Shown in pieces: positions 54,022 through 64,000 of a stretch of 64,000 nucleotides of DNA. The translations under genes and the position numbers were made by a program. Origin of the DNA: Crocodylus rhombifer (Eukaryota > Chordata > Crocodylia > Crocodylidae); contig JAVSML010024617.1 in the NCBI GenBank assembly GCA_038503035.1, forward strand, positions 1,361,868 through 1,425,867, read 5' to 3'. Every line of letters starts with the position of its first letter. The first letter of the stretch is position 1. The notes under the pieces are model-generated. The model made no database searches, was not told the origin of the DNA, and worked only from the letters and a program-made list of their open reading frames with translations.

Positions 54022-55870
54022 CCTAGACTGTGTATGGGTTGCTATGCCACTTAGAAACGTAATAGGATAGAGTGCTAAGACTGCAAATCTGTGGTGCCTG
54101 TAGGTGCAGTGCACACTTAAAGTCCAGTTTATTGGAAGTTGTGTAGGTTGTTTGTTATTGACCCTCTCCAATCCCTCTCTTTCTCTGGAGAATCTGATGC
54201 ACTGTTTACATCATAAGTATAATTACTTGTTTTTTTCTTTTTATGCTGGTTGCTCTCAGAGATTGTGAGAGAGGGCTTCATTTTATGTTTGAGTAATTTT
54301 GGGAAATGCTCTGAAAGTGGTTAATTTAGGCTCAGCTTGACCTCAGGTAATGTGGGCTCTTCCCTGAGGATGCTCTGGCTCCAAATTCCTTTAATCACAA
54401 TTTGGATTCCTTCAGGGAAAGTATTGGGAATGAAGAAGGATGGTAGGAAGTGTCCGTTCGTGTGGTAAATCATTTGTACTATTACAGCACTGTCCAAAAA
54501 GTGTCATAGGTACTGCAAACCAATTGGAAGATGTGGTGCCTGTCCTAGACATCTTACAATCTATAGAAACTTACAGTAAAAGGGTAAATAGCAACATTTA
54601 CAATGAAAATAAGTAGCATGAAAAGGAGTTCGAATTCTTTTGAGAGTAAGTGTAGAGCCAAAATGCTGTTGTGCTGACTAATGTAAACACCATTGTATCT
54701 TGGAGGGCAGCCTGTTGAATGCCATTCCAGTTGTAGTTTGTAGGCAGGCCTTTAAAGCAGTCCTGGGTAGAGTAAATTGGAGTAGTCTAATTTATAGGTA
54801 ACCAATATATGAGCTCTATTATTAGATTCAGACATCAGATGTAAATATTTGGCTAAAGGAGGTAAACAATATTTGCAGTTGCTAAAACTAGCGGTATGAA
54901 TAGCTAGGAAGAAAAAATATTGTTGGATGCAAGGATTTTTTAAAAAGTAGTTAATACAAATAAATTACTTCCTGCTACACTGTGACTAGGAAAAAATCTC
55001 TCCAAACTAACTTATTTATAGTTTTATAAGAAGATAAAAAGAAAACTTTTATAATAGATTTTTTTTCTACAGCTGTATCTTTAGCATTGTTACTGTGATG
55101 TTATCAAGTCTAGTTTTGTTTTCTGAAATTAAGAAGTGTGATACCAGGTATCGTGGTTTCAGAGCAAGTTGTACCTTTTGTCCTCTCTGAGGACATTCCT
55201 GTTGAGCAATGGGTTTCCTGCTTTTTGGGGTAGATATTGTGATTCTCCCACTGTGCCATGCCCTTGGCCATCATCCTGTTTGTACCAACTGTGATTATTC
55301 AGCAAGTGACTGGGTTCAGCTACCTTCTATTCTTCCCTTTGGGGAGCAGTGACCAGTCATCAATACAGTGACACAAACTAGTCTTTTCTAGCTAAGTATT
55401 AAATCACAACAGCAGGAACAAAATGTAATGAGAGAAAAGGTGTTTGACATAAAAAGGCCAATCCATATCTAGTTTGACTTATCTCAGACCTGTGCAGCCT
55501 CAAATTCAGTCTGCTCCCCAGCAGACTGATTCACATGCTGCCCTGTTTTTTTAGGCACTATTAGACCACCTTAGAGTTCTCTGTTCAAGTCCTACCTCCT
55601 GTGGTAGAACTCAACATAGATGGAAGTAAAGTTTCAAAAACCAGTGACATCTGCTCTGTCCTTTGAAGCCAGGACTCCCATGCTGTGAAATATACTCAAT
55701 AATAATCAAGTTCCTTAAAAACATTTGTGAGCAGAATCTGTAGTTTTGCTTTCATATAATTTTTTAACCAAATTAATATTTTATTGTTAATACTCATTAT
55801 GATACTACTTACAAAACAATCTTTAACTCCACAGACATTAGCACTTCCAATAACCTTTTTAAAATATATT
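54022..55870. other. Intronic sequence, no gene seen
   Basis: AT-rich DNA with only short frames; no repeat is recognised. Confidence 0.5.
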
Positions 55871-55878
55871 TTCTAAAT

Positions 55879-57543
55879 CGGGTTTTCAACCTTTTTTAAC
55901 AAGTTGTACCCCTTCCGTCTCAAAGTGTCAGCTCATGCATCCCTTTATATTTCTTTCTTGCTTTTAAGGGGGGGGCAGATGGAGGCCCCTGTGGTGAGGG
56001 AGGGAGTGGGGCAGGGGCAGGCACTGCACAGCTGGGGCAGGGTGCAGGCCAGAGGCACAAGCGGCTTGTCCGAGGGGTCAGGGGAGGACGGGGTGGCTCC
56101 CGCCACTACGTGCACCCTGGGAGACATGGGGGGCATGTGCCCCTGGATCTGCATGTGGGACAAGGGAGGGCTGTTATGGTAGTGGGGGCAGACTGAGGCC
56201 CCAGCAGTAGGGGAGGGAGTGGGTCTGGGGCAGGGGCTGCCTAGCTGAGGTGGAGTGCAAGACTAAGCTGCTTGAGGGGGGGGTGGCTCCTGCCGCTATG
56301 TTCACCCCTGGGAGGGCATGTGCAGTGTGCACCCCCAGATCTGTGCGTGGGGCACAGGTGAGCTGTGGCCAATGCCAGGCTCTTCCTGGTGGAGGCTGTG
56401 CTTGGGTTGGGTGGTGGCAGCACTGGGAGGAGGAGTTGGGGGAGGCTATGGCAGATTCTGGAGTGGCTGCAGCCTCCCCTGTAGCGCCACTCCCTTAAAC
56501 CCCCATGGTGAGGGAGGGAGTGGGGCTGGGGCTGGAGTTGGAGCAGAGGCAGGCACTGGCCAGCTGACACAGACCGCAGGACAGAGCCGCAACCAGCTCG
56601 TCTGGGTGGCCTGCCAGTTGGTGACTCCTGCTGCTGCATGCACCCCAGGAGGGCATGGGGAGCGTGTGCCCCCAGATCTGTGCGAGGGTGTGCTGGAGCT
56701 GGGACTGTGCCAGGCTCTTCCTTGCAGGGGCTGGGCTACACTCAGGGCAGGCAGCGGTGGCGCTATCACGGAGTTAAAGCGTGGGGGCTGCAGCCACTCC
56801 AGAATTCGCTGTATTCCCCCAACCCCCTTGCCCAGCACAGCCTCACCCAACATCCTCTCCGGAAACAGCTTAGTGCTGCCCAACCCTGCCCCGCCCCACC
56901 CCACCCCACCCCACGTGTACATCTGGGAGCACATGCCCCCCATGCCCTACTTGCAGTGTTAGGAGCCGCCAGACCCCACACCCCCCAGAACAGCCGCTCA
57001 TGGCTCTGTCCCACGCTCTGCCCCGGCTGGGCAGCATCTGCCTCAGCCCAAGCCTCACTCCCTCCCTCACCGTGGGGGCCTACCGGGGAAGGAGTTGCTG
57101 CAGCCACTCCAGAATTTGCTGCAGCCCCCCCAAACCCCTCCCAGTGCTGCCGCTGCCTGTCCCAAGTGCACCCCAACCCAGTCTACTGCCACAAAAAGTC
57201 TAATGCTGCCACAGAGGCAGCCTGCCCCATCCCATGCGCAGATCCAGGAGCACATGCCCCCATGTCCTCCCAGGATGCTCATAGCTGCAGGAGCTGTCCC
57301 CAACACAGCTCAGTCCTGTGCCCCGCCCCATCTGGGCACCCCCTGCCCCAGTCCCACTCCCTCTCCCCACACCCCTTCCCCCACAAGAGACTTACCAGCT
57401 GGACCTGGCTGCTCTCCTGGCCACCTGCGTGCTGCACTCTGGCTGTTACGCACTGCAGTTATCGGCCACCTCAGTTCTTCATACCCCCTCTGACCCTTTT
57501 AAGTATCCCTATGGGTACACGTACCCCTGGTTGACAACCACTG
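55879..57543. mobile_element. Non-autonomous hAT-type element with target duplication (1665 bp)
   Basis: It starts CGGGTTTTCAACCTTTTTT and ends, inverted, CAGTGGTTGTCAACCAGGGG. Flanking 8-mers ttctaaat (55871-55878) and ttctagat (57544-57551) agree at 7 of 8. The interior is GC-rich and built from repeated modules ('gccactccagaattcgct' and a variant, 'ccacccccagatctgtgcg' types), in both orientations. Long frames inside are compositional. Confidence 0.8.
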
Positions 57544-58374
57544 TTCTAGATAATTTGTAGGAGACAAAGAATTATACTATTATGTCAGTCGTTGAAATTG
57601 GTGGTTGCTTGAGTCGCCTGCAATAACTCATAAAAGAGTGTAAATTCTCTTGATTTTTGGCAGGCCACTATGACAAATTGAATAAAAAGGGAAAGTGATG
57701 TCAGAAGTATTTTGTATAATTAAAATAAATGTATTGTATTTGGGCTTGAAAATACAATGTAACCCTGAATCATCTAGAATAAAAGGGTGTTATTCTTTTG
57801 TTTTCAGCTGTTTCATTCTGTGAAATAATGCAGTCTTAAAATTTTAAACTTTAACTGTTCTCAGTCGTGTTGAGATTCTGTTTCAGAATGCTTCTGTACT
57901 GTGTCTTAAAAATGTCAGTTTCTCATCTTAGATGTGGTATCTTTTGTATCTCTAAATATTTACAAAATGAATATTTGGGATTTATAATTTATTAGGACAG
58001 TTTGGTGCAGCAGCAGGTACCAGGGGAACTGAAAGACAGACAGAATACTGTGAAGAAGGAATATGACATTTCAGCTACAAGGCACTCGCCAGGCTTGGAC
58101 TCAGAACTCCTAGTTTGTGCTCTCACTTTTGAGATATAGGGCTCAGGTGATAGCTAGTCACAATTTTTGTTACTGCAGGTCTTTAAAAAAAATAGCAGGG
58201 GTAGTTCATTTCATTTCTAGAACATTTGGCAGTTCAAAAACATGGATTGTGGTAACATTTTAACCACATCCATTTTTTCTAACTTAACCTAATTGTTATC
58301 TATTTAAAAATACACATGGTAGATCACTGTTACTGAAAACAATTATCATGCATTGATTTTTGTTTTCTTTCTAG

Positions 58375-58575
58375 GCACTTGAGAGAGAAGACAACAATAG
58401 CAGTAACATCCAAAGGTTGCTATGGGTTAGAAGATGAGAAAGGAACAGCATGCACTTCAACGAGGCGTCGTTCCACACCTCGCAATTTAGTAGGGTTGAC
58501 AACTGGCATGTTTGAGTCCATAATGGTTCAGGTTCTGAGACAAGAAGAACAGCTGAGATTAAAAGAAGAAAAAAG
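58375..58575 (+). CDS. BRD10: BRD10 (KIAA2026) exon 2
   Basis: This 201-bp exon continues the exon 1 frame: CG from exon 1 plus G gives Arg136, then 'HLREKTTIAVTSKGCYGLED'. A Ser/Arg-rich stretch ('STRRRSTPRNL') and a charged helix ('MVQVLRQEEQLRLKEEKR') follow. The acceptor is TTTTCTTTCTAG and the donor AG/GTAAAA, leaving phase 2 again. It follows directly on the bromodomain-like segment and is probably a linker or helix extension. The rest of the gene, including its long C-terminal part, lies beyond the window. Confidence 0.85.
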
Positions 58576-61370
58576 GTAAAAGAAATAAGTGAAGTTGTAG
58601 TTGTGCTGTATGTGTAGCTTCTGGCACAGAATTTACTTTCAACATAGTGTAGCCACAAAGTAATCAGTTTTCATTCATCTCTTTTCTTATAAAATATTTT
58701 CAAATGCTCTGTGGGAGTTAAACGGCTAGTATTTTAACATCAGGAAGTGTGTAATATATTTTGAAAGACTATATACTTACTTTCTGATTCTGGGTTTACC
58801 AGACCTCCCCATGATGATTTTCTTTGTAACTGCACAAAGAAATACTTGATGTTCAGCAAGCTATAATTTAGAAATGGTTTTATTCCATGTTTGTTCCAAT
58901 AAGTAACTGTTACTACGAAGTTTGTGTAATTTCTTATTTGCTTATTCTGACAAATTAAAAAAATAAGTGCATATTTCCAGATGGCATTTGATACTAGCTA
59001 TGACATGGTTAAAGTTTTGGAAAAAAAAATGTTTTTCAGTTAGTGAAACTTGTAAGTAAGTGTATATAATAGTGATTTCATTGTGGCTTATATCTGTAAA
59101 GTGTGAGAGAGAAGGGGCACATTTGAAAAATGAGATCGTCTGTTTCTATCGTAAGTTAGTTTTGCGGGTGATCAATACTGCAGCCAGTACATTTAGGAAT
59201 CTGAGCACAATTTTATTTTCATCATATTTAAATGCAAATATTTTTGACTCTACTGCTAATCAGGGATGCTTGTGTCAGCAGTGATCCTTGGGTCTGTTTT
59301 CTAATCATGCAGTCCAGCTTGTAGCTTGAGTAAAGCCAATAATCAAGAAAACACCTTTATATGCGACTAATAACATATGAATTATGGGTTCATATGGGTG
59401 ACCCAGGGTAATCAGGCTCTCTTAGTCTTGGTTGGTGGCAGATGGCATAGTGCATAGAACAGCCCTGATTGGCTGAACCAGCCTTCCCATGATCAGCCTG
59501 TGTTTCCCTGCAGTACAATGTGGGGATTGTGAAGGGGGTGCATTCTGCTCCATGCTAGAATAGAAGAGTTCAGTGAGCAGGGGAGGAGGGGCAGGGAATG
59601 TTGGAAGACTGTTATCATCTGAGATACGCCACAGTATGTACAGACATTTGCTGTTCCTGGAAAAACTCTCCTGGAAGTGTTTTAATCCTGTTTGTTCCCA
59701 GGTTATATTTCTTATGGAGCTGCCATCTTTACTGTGTGAGAAAAAGCCTGAACATCTGTACACTTGTGATGTCTCCTGGGAAAGGAACAACTTTCCCAGG
59801 AGAAACTGAATGTTTGTATGAGGCCTAAGTTATGAATGCCTTTTCTCATTTCCCTTAGAGTAATTAACAGTAGGTTTTAAAATCTGAACTTCCAGCCTTA
59901 TAGCACCGGCAGTTGCCATTTGAACCGAATAGCAGAGATAAGCAGTAAATAAAGGAGGTGCAGAACCTTTTCAAAGAAAGTCTCAAAACCCTTTACCAGA
60001 ACGTGTTAGACATCCTACCATATTTACTTGAATCCAAGACAAGGAAAGACAAGGATTCAGTATGGAGTCGGGGTGAAGCTTCGTCTTGGATTCAGGTACT
60101 GGCTTTGGATTCATGTATTCGGCTGTTAGGCTCTGGTCCCAAGGCTGGAATTATTGCCACTGCTGCTGCTTGGCTGGGGTCAGGGTGGCATGAGGTGGGT
60201 CATGTGACAGGTGAAACATGGAGGACACTGTGCTGGTAATGGGGAGTGTGGGGGAGACTATGTGGAGTAGGGGGGAGATTGCTCAGTATGTGGCCCAGGG
60301 TGAGCACAGGGGAGACTGTGCAGCAGCATGCACATATCTTCCCTCAAAATCAGCCATCCAGAAGTGGAGTTTGTCTCAAGCAGGGAAGCTGATTTTTAAT
60401 TTGCTGGAATAGAAGCACTATAGGAGACACTGGGCTAAAATGGCTGCCACTTCTGCCTCTGCGGGGGTGAGGTCCAGTGTTAACCGTCTCTCAACTGCTG
60501 GGGAGGCGGTAGCATTTAGGTGAATAGCCACGAAGATGTCTGAGAATTAGTGAACAGCTACATGCAGTCTGTAGTGTCTTAATGAGCCTTGTCACATGGA
60601 AACATTTTATTGTTTACTGGAACTTGTATAAAGAATTATTTATGGTAAAGAAGTAGTAGTCTTGCTATTGCCCTTGTGAGGGTCTGGGGCCTAGCCTTGT
60701 TGCTGTTCCGCCACACCAGGAAATTCCTGCTGTCTCGCACAGAATGTCTCCTGGGATACCACATTTCCTAGACACTATACTTCCAGGAACACTCTGGGTT
60801 CAAGCAAATGTCATTTTTATGCTGTCACAACAATTTTTATGGTGGTTTCTATTTGCTTATTGCATGCCACAGGTTTCCTACAGTGCACTTATCAGGCTGT
60901 CATGCCCTGGCTCATGGCACATGTCTGCAAATGAGGAAACCTGCATGGGGGGTTCACTGCTTGCAGATATTTGCCGTGGGACCCTCCCACAGGGGATTCC
61001 CAGGGTCATGCCCCAACCTGGGTTGCAGCACCTGAGGCTGTTGCCCTGCAGGATCAGGTCCCTGAAGCTTTAGCAATAGCAGGGACCTAACCCTGTGGGG
61101 ACAGTGGCCCTGAGCAATATCTCTAGATGCTAGTGAAGCTAATTGGCTATGCTGGGACATATCCCAGCACAGTTGATCCCACTCCAAAGATAACGCCTCT
61201 TTATATACCCTATCACAGTTGGCTATGAAAATCTTCTTTTCTACATTCTGCCTTCCAAAAACAAGTTGTGCATTTTATTTGGAAGGGGAGACGGGGGGTA
61301 TGTAAGAAAATATGGGAAAATTCTAAATGAGACATGCCAGTGTACAATGTTGACTAACTCTTCTATATTA
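58576..61370 (+). other. BRD10 intron 2, first part; no gene seen
   Basis: A short MITE-like inverted pair ('aatccaagac' at about 60030 and 'gtcttggatt' at about 60083-60092) is the only structure noted. Frames are short. Confidence 0.5.
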
Positions 61371-61599
61371 GAAACATCTCACCTCGAATTGCACTAGCTT
61401 AGTTTTGTCACCCAAGCAACTCATAGCTATTCTGTGATTGATCAGAACACCCTGATCCATCTCTTCCTCCATTGCCTCCAATATATTAACTCACAATTTG
61501 TAGCAAAAGTTCCTGATTAGTCCACAAAAACATGGATTTTCATTTAGTATATTACATTTCATATCATTTCTCTTACTTTCATAATGTTACTGAATTCGT

Positions 61600-61780
61600 C
61601 TTATATAACAGTTGGGTCCTTCAATGTAGGCGGTGCTTTCCAACTTTGTTTCATTTGCAAATTTCATAAGTACACACCTAGTTCTTGCACTGAGGTTGCT
61701 AATGAAAATGTTAAACAGGATTGGTCCAAAGACACCCCCATCAACCTCTTTCCAATTAGACAATTCTCCTTTCAGTAAAA
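61600..61780 (-). mobile_element. Old CR1-related fragment
   Basis: 'tgctaatgaaaatgttaaac' followed by 'aggattggtccaaagacacccc' is a decayed antisense CR1 palm segment. It abuts the younger CR1 that follows. Confidence 0.6.
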
Positions 61781-61794
61781 ATTGAGATGTTTCA

Positions 61795-62398
61795 TAGTTT
61801 GTAGGGTAGGAAGGGACCTGAGCAGATCATCAAGTCTGACCCCCTGCCATGGCAGGAAAGAGTACTAGGGTCAAACGACCCTGGCAAGGTGTTCATCCAG
61901 CCTCCTTTTAAAAACTCCAAGGGTAGGAGCCAGCACCACCTCTCTTGGAAGTTGGTTCCAGATTCTAGCCGCCCTGACAGTGAAGTAGTGCCTCCTGATA
62001 TCTAGCCTGAATCTACCCTCTTTCAGCTTGTGACCGTTATTTCTAGTCATTCCTGGTAGCACTCAGAGGAACAGGGACTCCCCCAGTGCCTGCTGGTCCC
62101 CTCCTGACTAGTTTGTAACAGGCCACTAGATCCCCCTCAGCCTTCTCTTGTGGAGGATGAACAGGTTCAGGTCCCTTAGCCTCTCCTCGTAGGGCCTGCT
62201 CTGCTGCCCTCTAATCATGTGGGTGGCCCTCCTCTGGACCCTCTCCATGTTGCCCACATCCCTCCTGAAGTGCAGCACCCAGAACTGGACGCAGTACTCC
62301 AACTGCGGCCTGACCAGTGTTGCATAGATGGAAAGGATCACCTCCTTGGACCTGCTTGAGGTGCATCTGTGGATGCATGACAAGGTATGGTTGGCCTT
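61795..62398 (-). mobile_element. CR1 LINE, 3' end
   Basis: The inverted tail 'gtagggtaggaagggacct' starts it. On the minus strand it reads 'GRFRLDIRRHYFTVRAARIW', 'LERVQRRA'-type sequence and 'ATLVRPQLEYCVQFW'. It is 5'-truncated near 62398. Confidence 0.9.
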
Positions 62399-62443
62399 TA
62401 AAACATGTGACAATTGAGTGATACTTGCTTGGGAGCTGTGTTT

Positions 62444-62740
62444 TTGGTTGTAGCTATGTTGGTGAAGAACATAGGCAGGCAAGGTTCTATGGGTGTATAT
62501 GTGTTATCTTTTATTAGACCAGTTGAGTTTTCATGGATTTCATAGACATTAGGGCTGGAAGGGACCTCAGAAGATCATCGAGTCCAGCCCCCCGCCCAAA
62601 GGGCAAGAAGTCAGCTGGGGTCATAGGATCAAAGAAAAGTAGTTGCAAAGAACTTTTTTCCTACTGCTGAGTTTGTCTAATAAAAGATATCACATCTACG
62701 TAAAGAACCTTGCCTGCGTATTTGTTTGAGTACTTTTTAC
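62444..62740. mobile_element. Foldback MITE carrying a nested CR1 tail
   Basis: Inverted arms at about 62470-62520 and 62680-62735 share 'GCAGGCAAGGTTCT' and 'TATCTTTTATTAGAC'. Between them 62529-62625 is a CR1 3' tail ('tttcatagacattagggctg') inserted antisense. Confidence 0.65.
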
Positions 62741-63668
62741 CTAAATTTTCTCACACCTCTTCCTGCTCCGCTCAGGAAAATAAATTAAACTTATGTTAAT
62801 CTAGGACTGCAGCACTTCACTGGACAATAGAAAAAGTAAAAGTGAATGTTTCCAATTAATGCAGCTACTTTGTATACATGGTTCTATTAAGGCATGCTTG
62901 CAACTTACTTACCTTTCTCATGCAAGTAGTTGTGTTGGAAGTCAGCAGGCTTACTTGTCTTACTTTAAAGAAGCAGGATTTTGCCCTGATGTTGTATGTA
63001 TAGTATGCCTGAATTAACATTCCATAGTTTTGCATGAATCAGTTCTTTTCACCTGGTAGGCACATAAATAAAAAAAATGCAGTAATGTTAAGAAATTTCA
63101 GCTTGGAGCTCTTTTGACAAATTATTTGCGTTCCATTCTTATGATTTATGCCAGACAATATCTTCATTGACAGAGTTTTTTGTTACTTGATATTACCTGA
63201 CAGCTTATCTTTGGTTCTTTCATGCTTATATGCAGACAGTTTACACGATGAAAAATGTGGATCTGGGGTACAAAGATGTAGTTTAAACTTAGAGTTGTCT
63301 CTTCTGAAGTACTTTATACTTAATTTTATGTATAAAGTAGCTGCTAGTATTCCGTAATACTTTTCTGTAATCAAATGGAGGACTTTTTACTTTATTTGGT
63401 CGGAATTTGGGAGGTGTTAATGTGTTCAGTGGACAGTTAACATCCTTTTGTTGTTTGCTATTAAGAGGAGAATATAACCCTTTGAAAAATAAGTTGATGT
63501 GAATTGCAATATTGGGTCAGGTTGTAGTACTCCCAATATGGTTGTTTCAGAAAACAGTGCATACTGTTTTCTAGGTGTTTCAGAGGAATTTATAAGAAAT
63601 CTTTCCATTAGGAAATTCTAGAATAATAGGCCCTAAAGACTATTTCTTTCTGATCCCATCAGTTAGAG
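62741..63668. other. Intron 2 sequence, no gene seen
   Basis: AT-rich DNA without recognisable features. Confidence 0.5.
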
Positions 63669-63800
63669 CAGTGATTCTCAAACTTTTTGGACTGCAGATG
63701 ACTGTCAGCCCTCAAATTTCTTCTAGACAAACTTGCACTCTTGTCATTGAACTTGAAAATCAGATGCAATAATCTGTTGACCACAGTTCCAGAATCACTG
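63669..63800. mobile_element. hAT MITE (132 bp) with target duplication
   Basis: It starts CAGTGATTCTCAAACTTTTTGG and ends, inverted, CAGTGATTCTGGAAC. Flanking 8-mers agttagag and agttagtc agree at 6 of 8. Confidence 0.8.
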
Positions 63801-64000
63801 AGTTAGTCCATCTGATGCCTTGAGGCAAGAATATGTCCCCATCAAAAACTTTCTCTCAGAGTTCAACTAATGTAACTCTGGATGTTCTCATGATCTATAT
63901 AAATGACCTCTTACTTTTGAACTGAAACATATCATGCAGTGGTTAATTCCCATGGCTGCCTGTGTGCATAGTGGAAGCATTTCCTTTTATTGTTTTTAAA

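Larger units (their letters stand above)
31263..58374 (+). other. BRD10: BRD10 intron 1 (27.1 kb)
   Basis: The donor is GTAAGT at 31263 and the acceptor TTTTCTTTCTAG ends at 58374. Joining the exons gives an unbroken frame (phase 2). The intron is filled by CR1 pieces, hAT MITEs, a solo LTR and other repeats listed separately. No further BRD10 exon is needed to keep the frame. Confidence 0.75.

Noticed and set aside
56318..57534. Frames of 214 and 298 codons in the 1.7-kb hAT-type element
   Set aside because: Same reason: GC-rich modular repeats, low-complexity Pro/Ser/Cys composition, no domain.
31200..58374. Additional BRD10 exons inside intron 1
   Set aside because: Exons 1 and 2 join in phase, and the candidate at 35559-35747 would interrupt a continuous protein; no support was found.

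Overview
The window looks like nuclear DNA from a reptile, most likely a crocodilian. Many CR1 retroposon copies end in the motif 'agggctggaagggacct', hAT and Harbinger DNA transposons are abundant, and there are several endogenous retrovirus remnants. The species is inferred from the repeat style only. One host protein-coding gene is visible: the 5' part of BRD10 (KIAA2026) on the + strand. Its CpG-island promoter covers about 29640-31330. Exon 1 (coding 30856-31262) carries an atypical bromodomain-like segment. Exon 2 is 58375-58575, and the phases match (2 to 2). The 27-kb intron between them and the start of intron 2 fill the right half of the window.

The left half (1-29600), upstream of the gene, is almost entirely nested mobile elements. 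A minus-strand endogenous retrovirus occupies about 248-7285: LTR fragment, primer-binding site, gag pieces, protease, integrase C-terminus, env leader and env. It is cut by a CR1 copy, an LTR-like insertion and an internal deletion. Next comes a CR1 copy (7286-7766 and 12968-13272) split by a hAT transposon (7767-12967). That hAT itself contains a Gmr1-like Ty3/gypsy retroelement: an 885-bp LTR, a tRNA-Gly primer site, a gag with a SCAN-like domain and CCHC knuckle, then protease directly followed by a DD35E integrase. On the minus strand SCAN-gag, protease, integrase and a ZBED/Buster-type hAT transposase lie head to tail. This is the same domain order as the mammalian gene SCAND3/ZBED9, and it is the most interesting object in the window.

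Further right are an LTR-like stretch near 14.3 kb, a CR1, foldback hAT-type elements (16.5-18.3 kb), a second BED-finger hAT transposase pseudogene (19.5-21.8 kb), a long inverted repeat (22.5-23.0 kb), a two-gene Harbinger element (23.9-27.6 kb) broken by an insertion, and a second copy of the retroviral LTR (27.6-28.0 kb).

Intron 1 holds CR1 fragments, many short hAT MITEs (several with recognisable 8-bp target duplications), a solo LTR, GC-rich inverted repeats, a recent 431-bp direct duplication and one unexplained coding-like block. A 400-N gap at 30200-30599 in the CpG island is flanked by identical 24-mers, so it may not be a real gap. All transposon genes seen are partial or broken; no live viral or transposon gene set is present.
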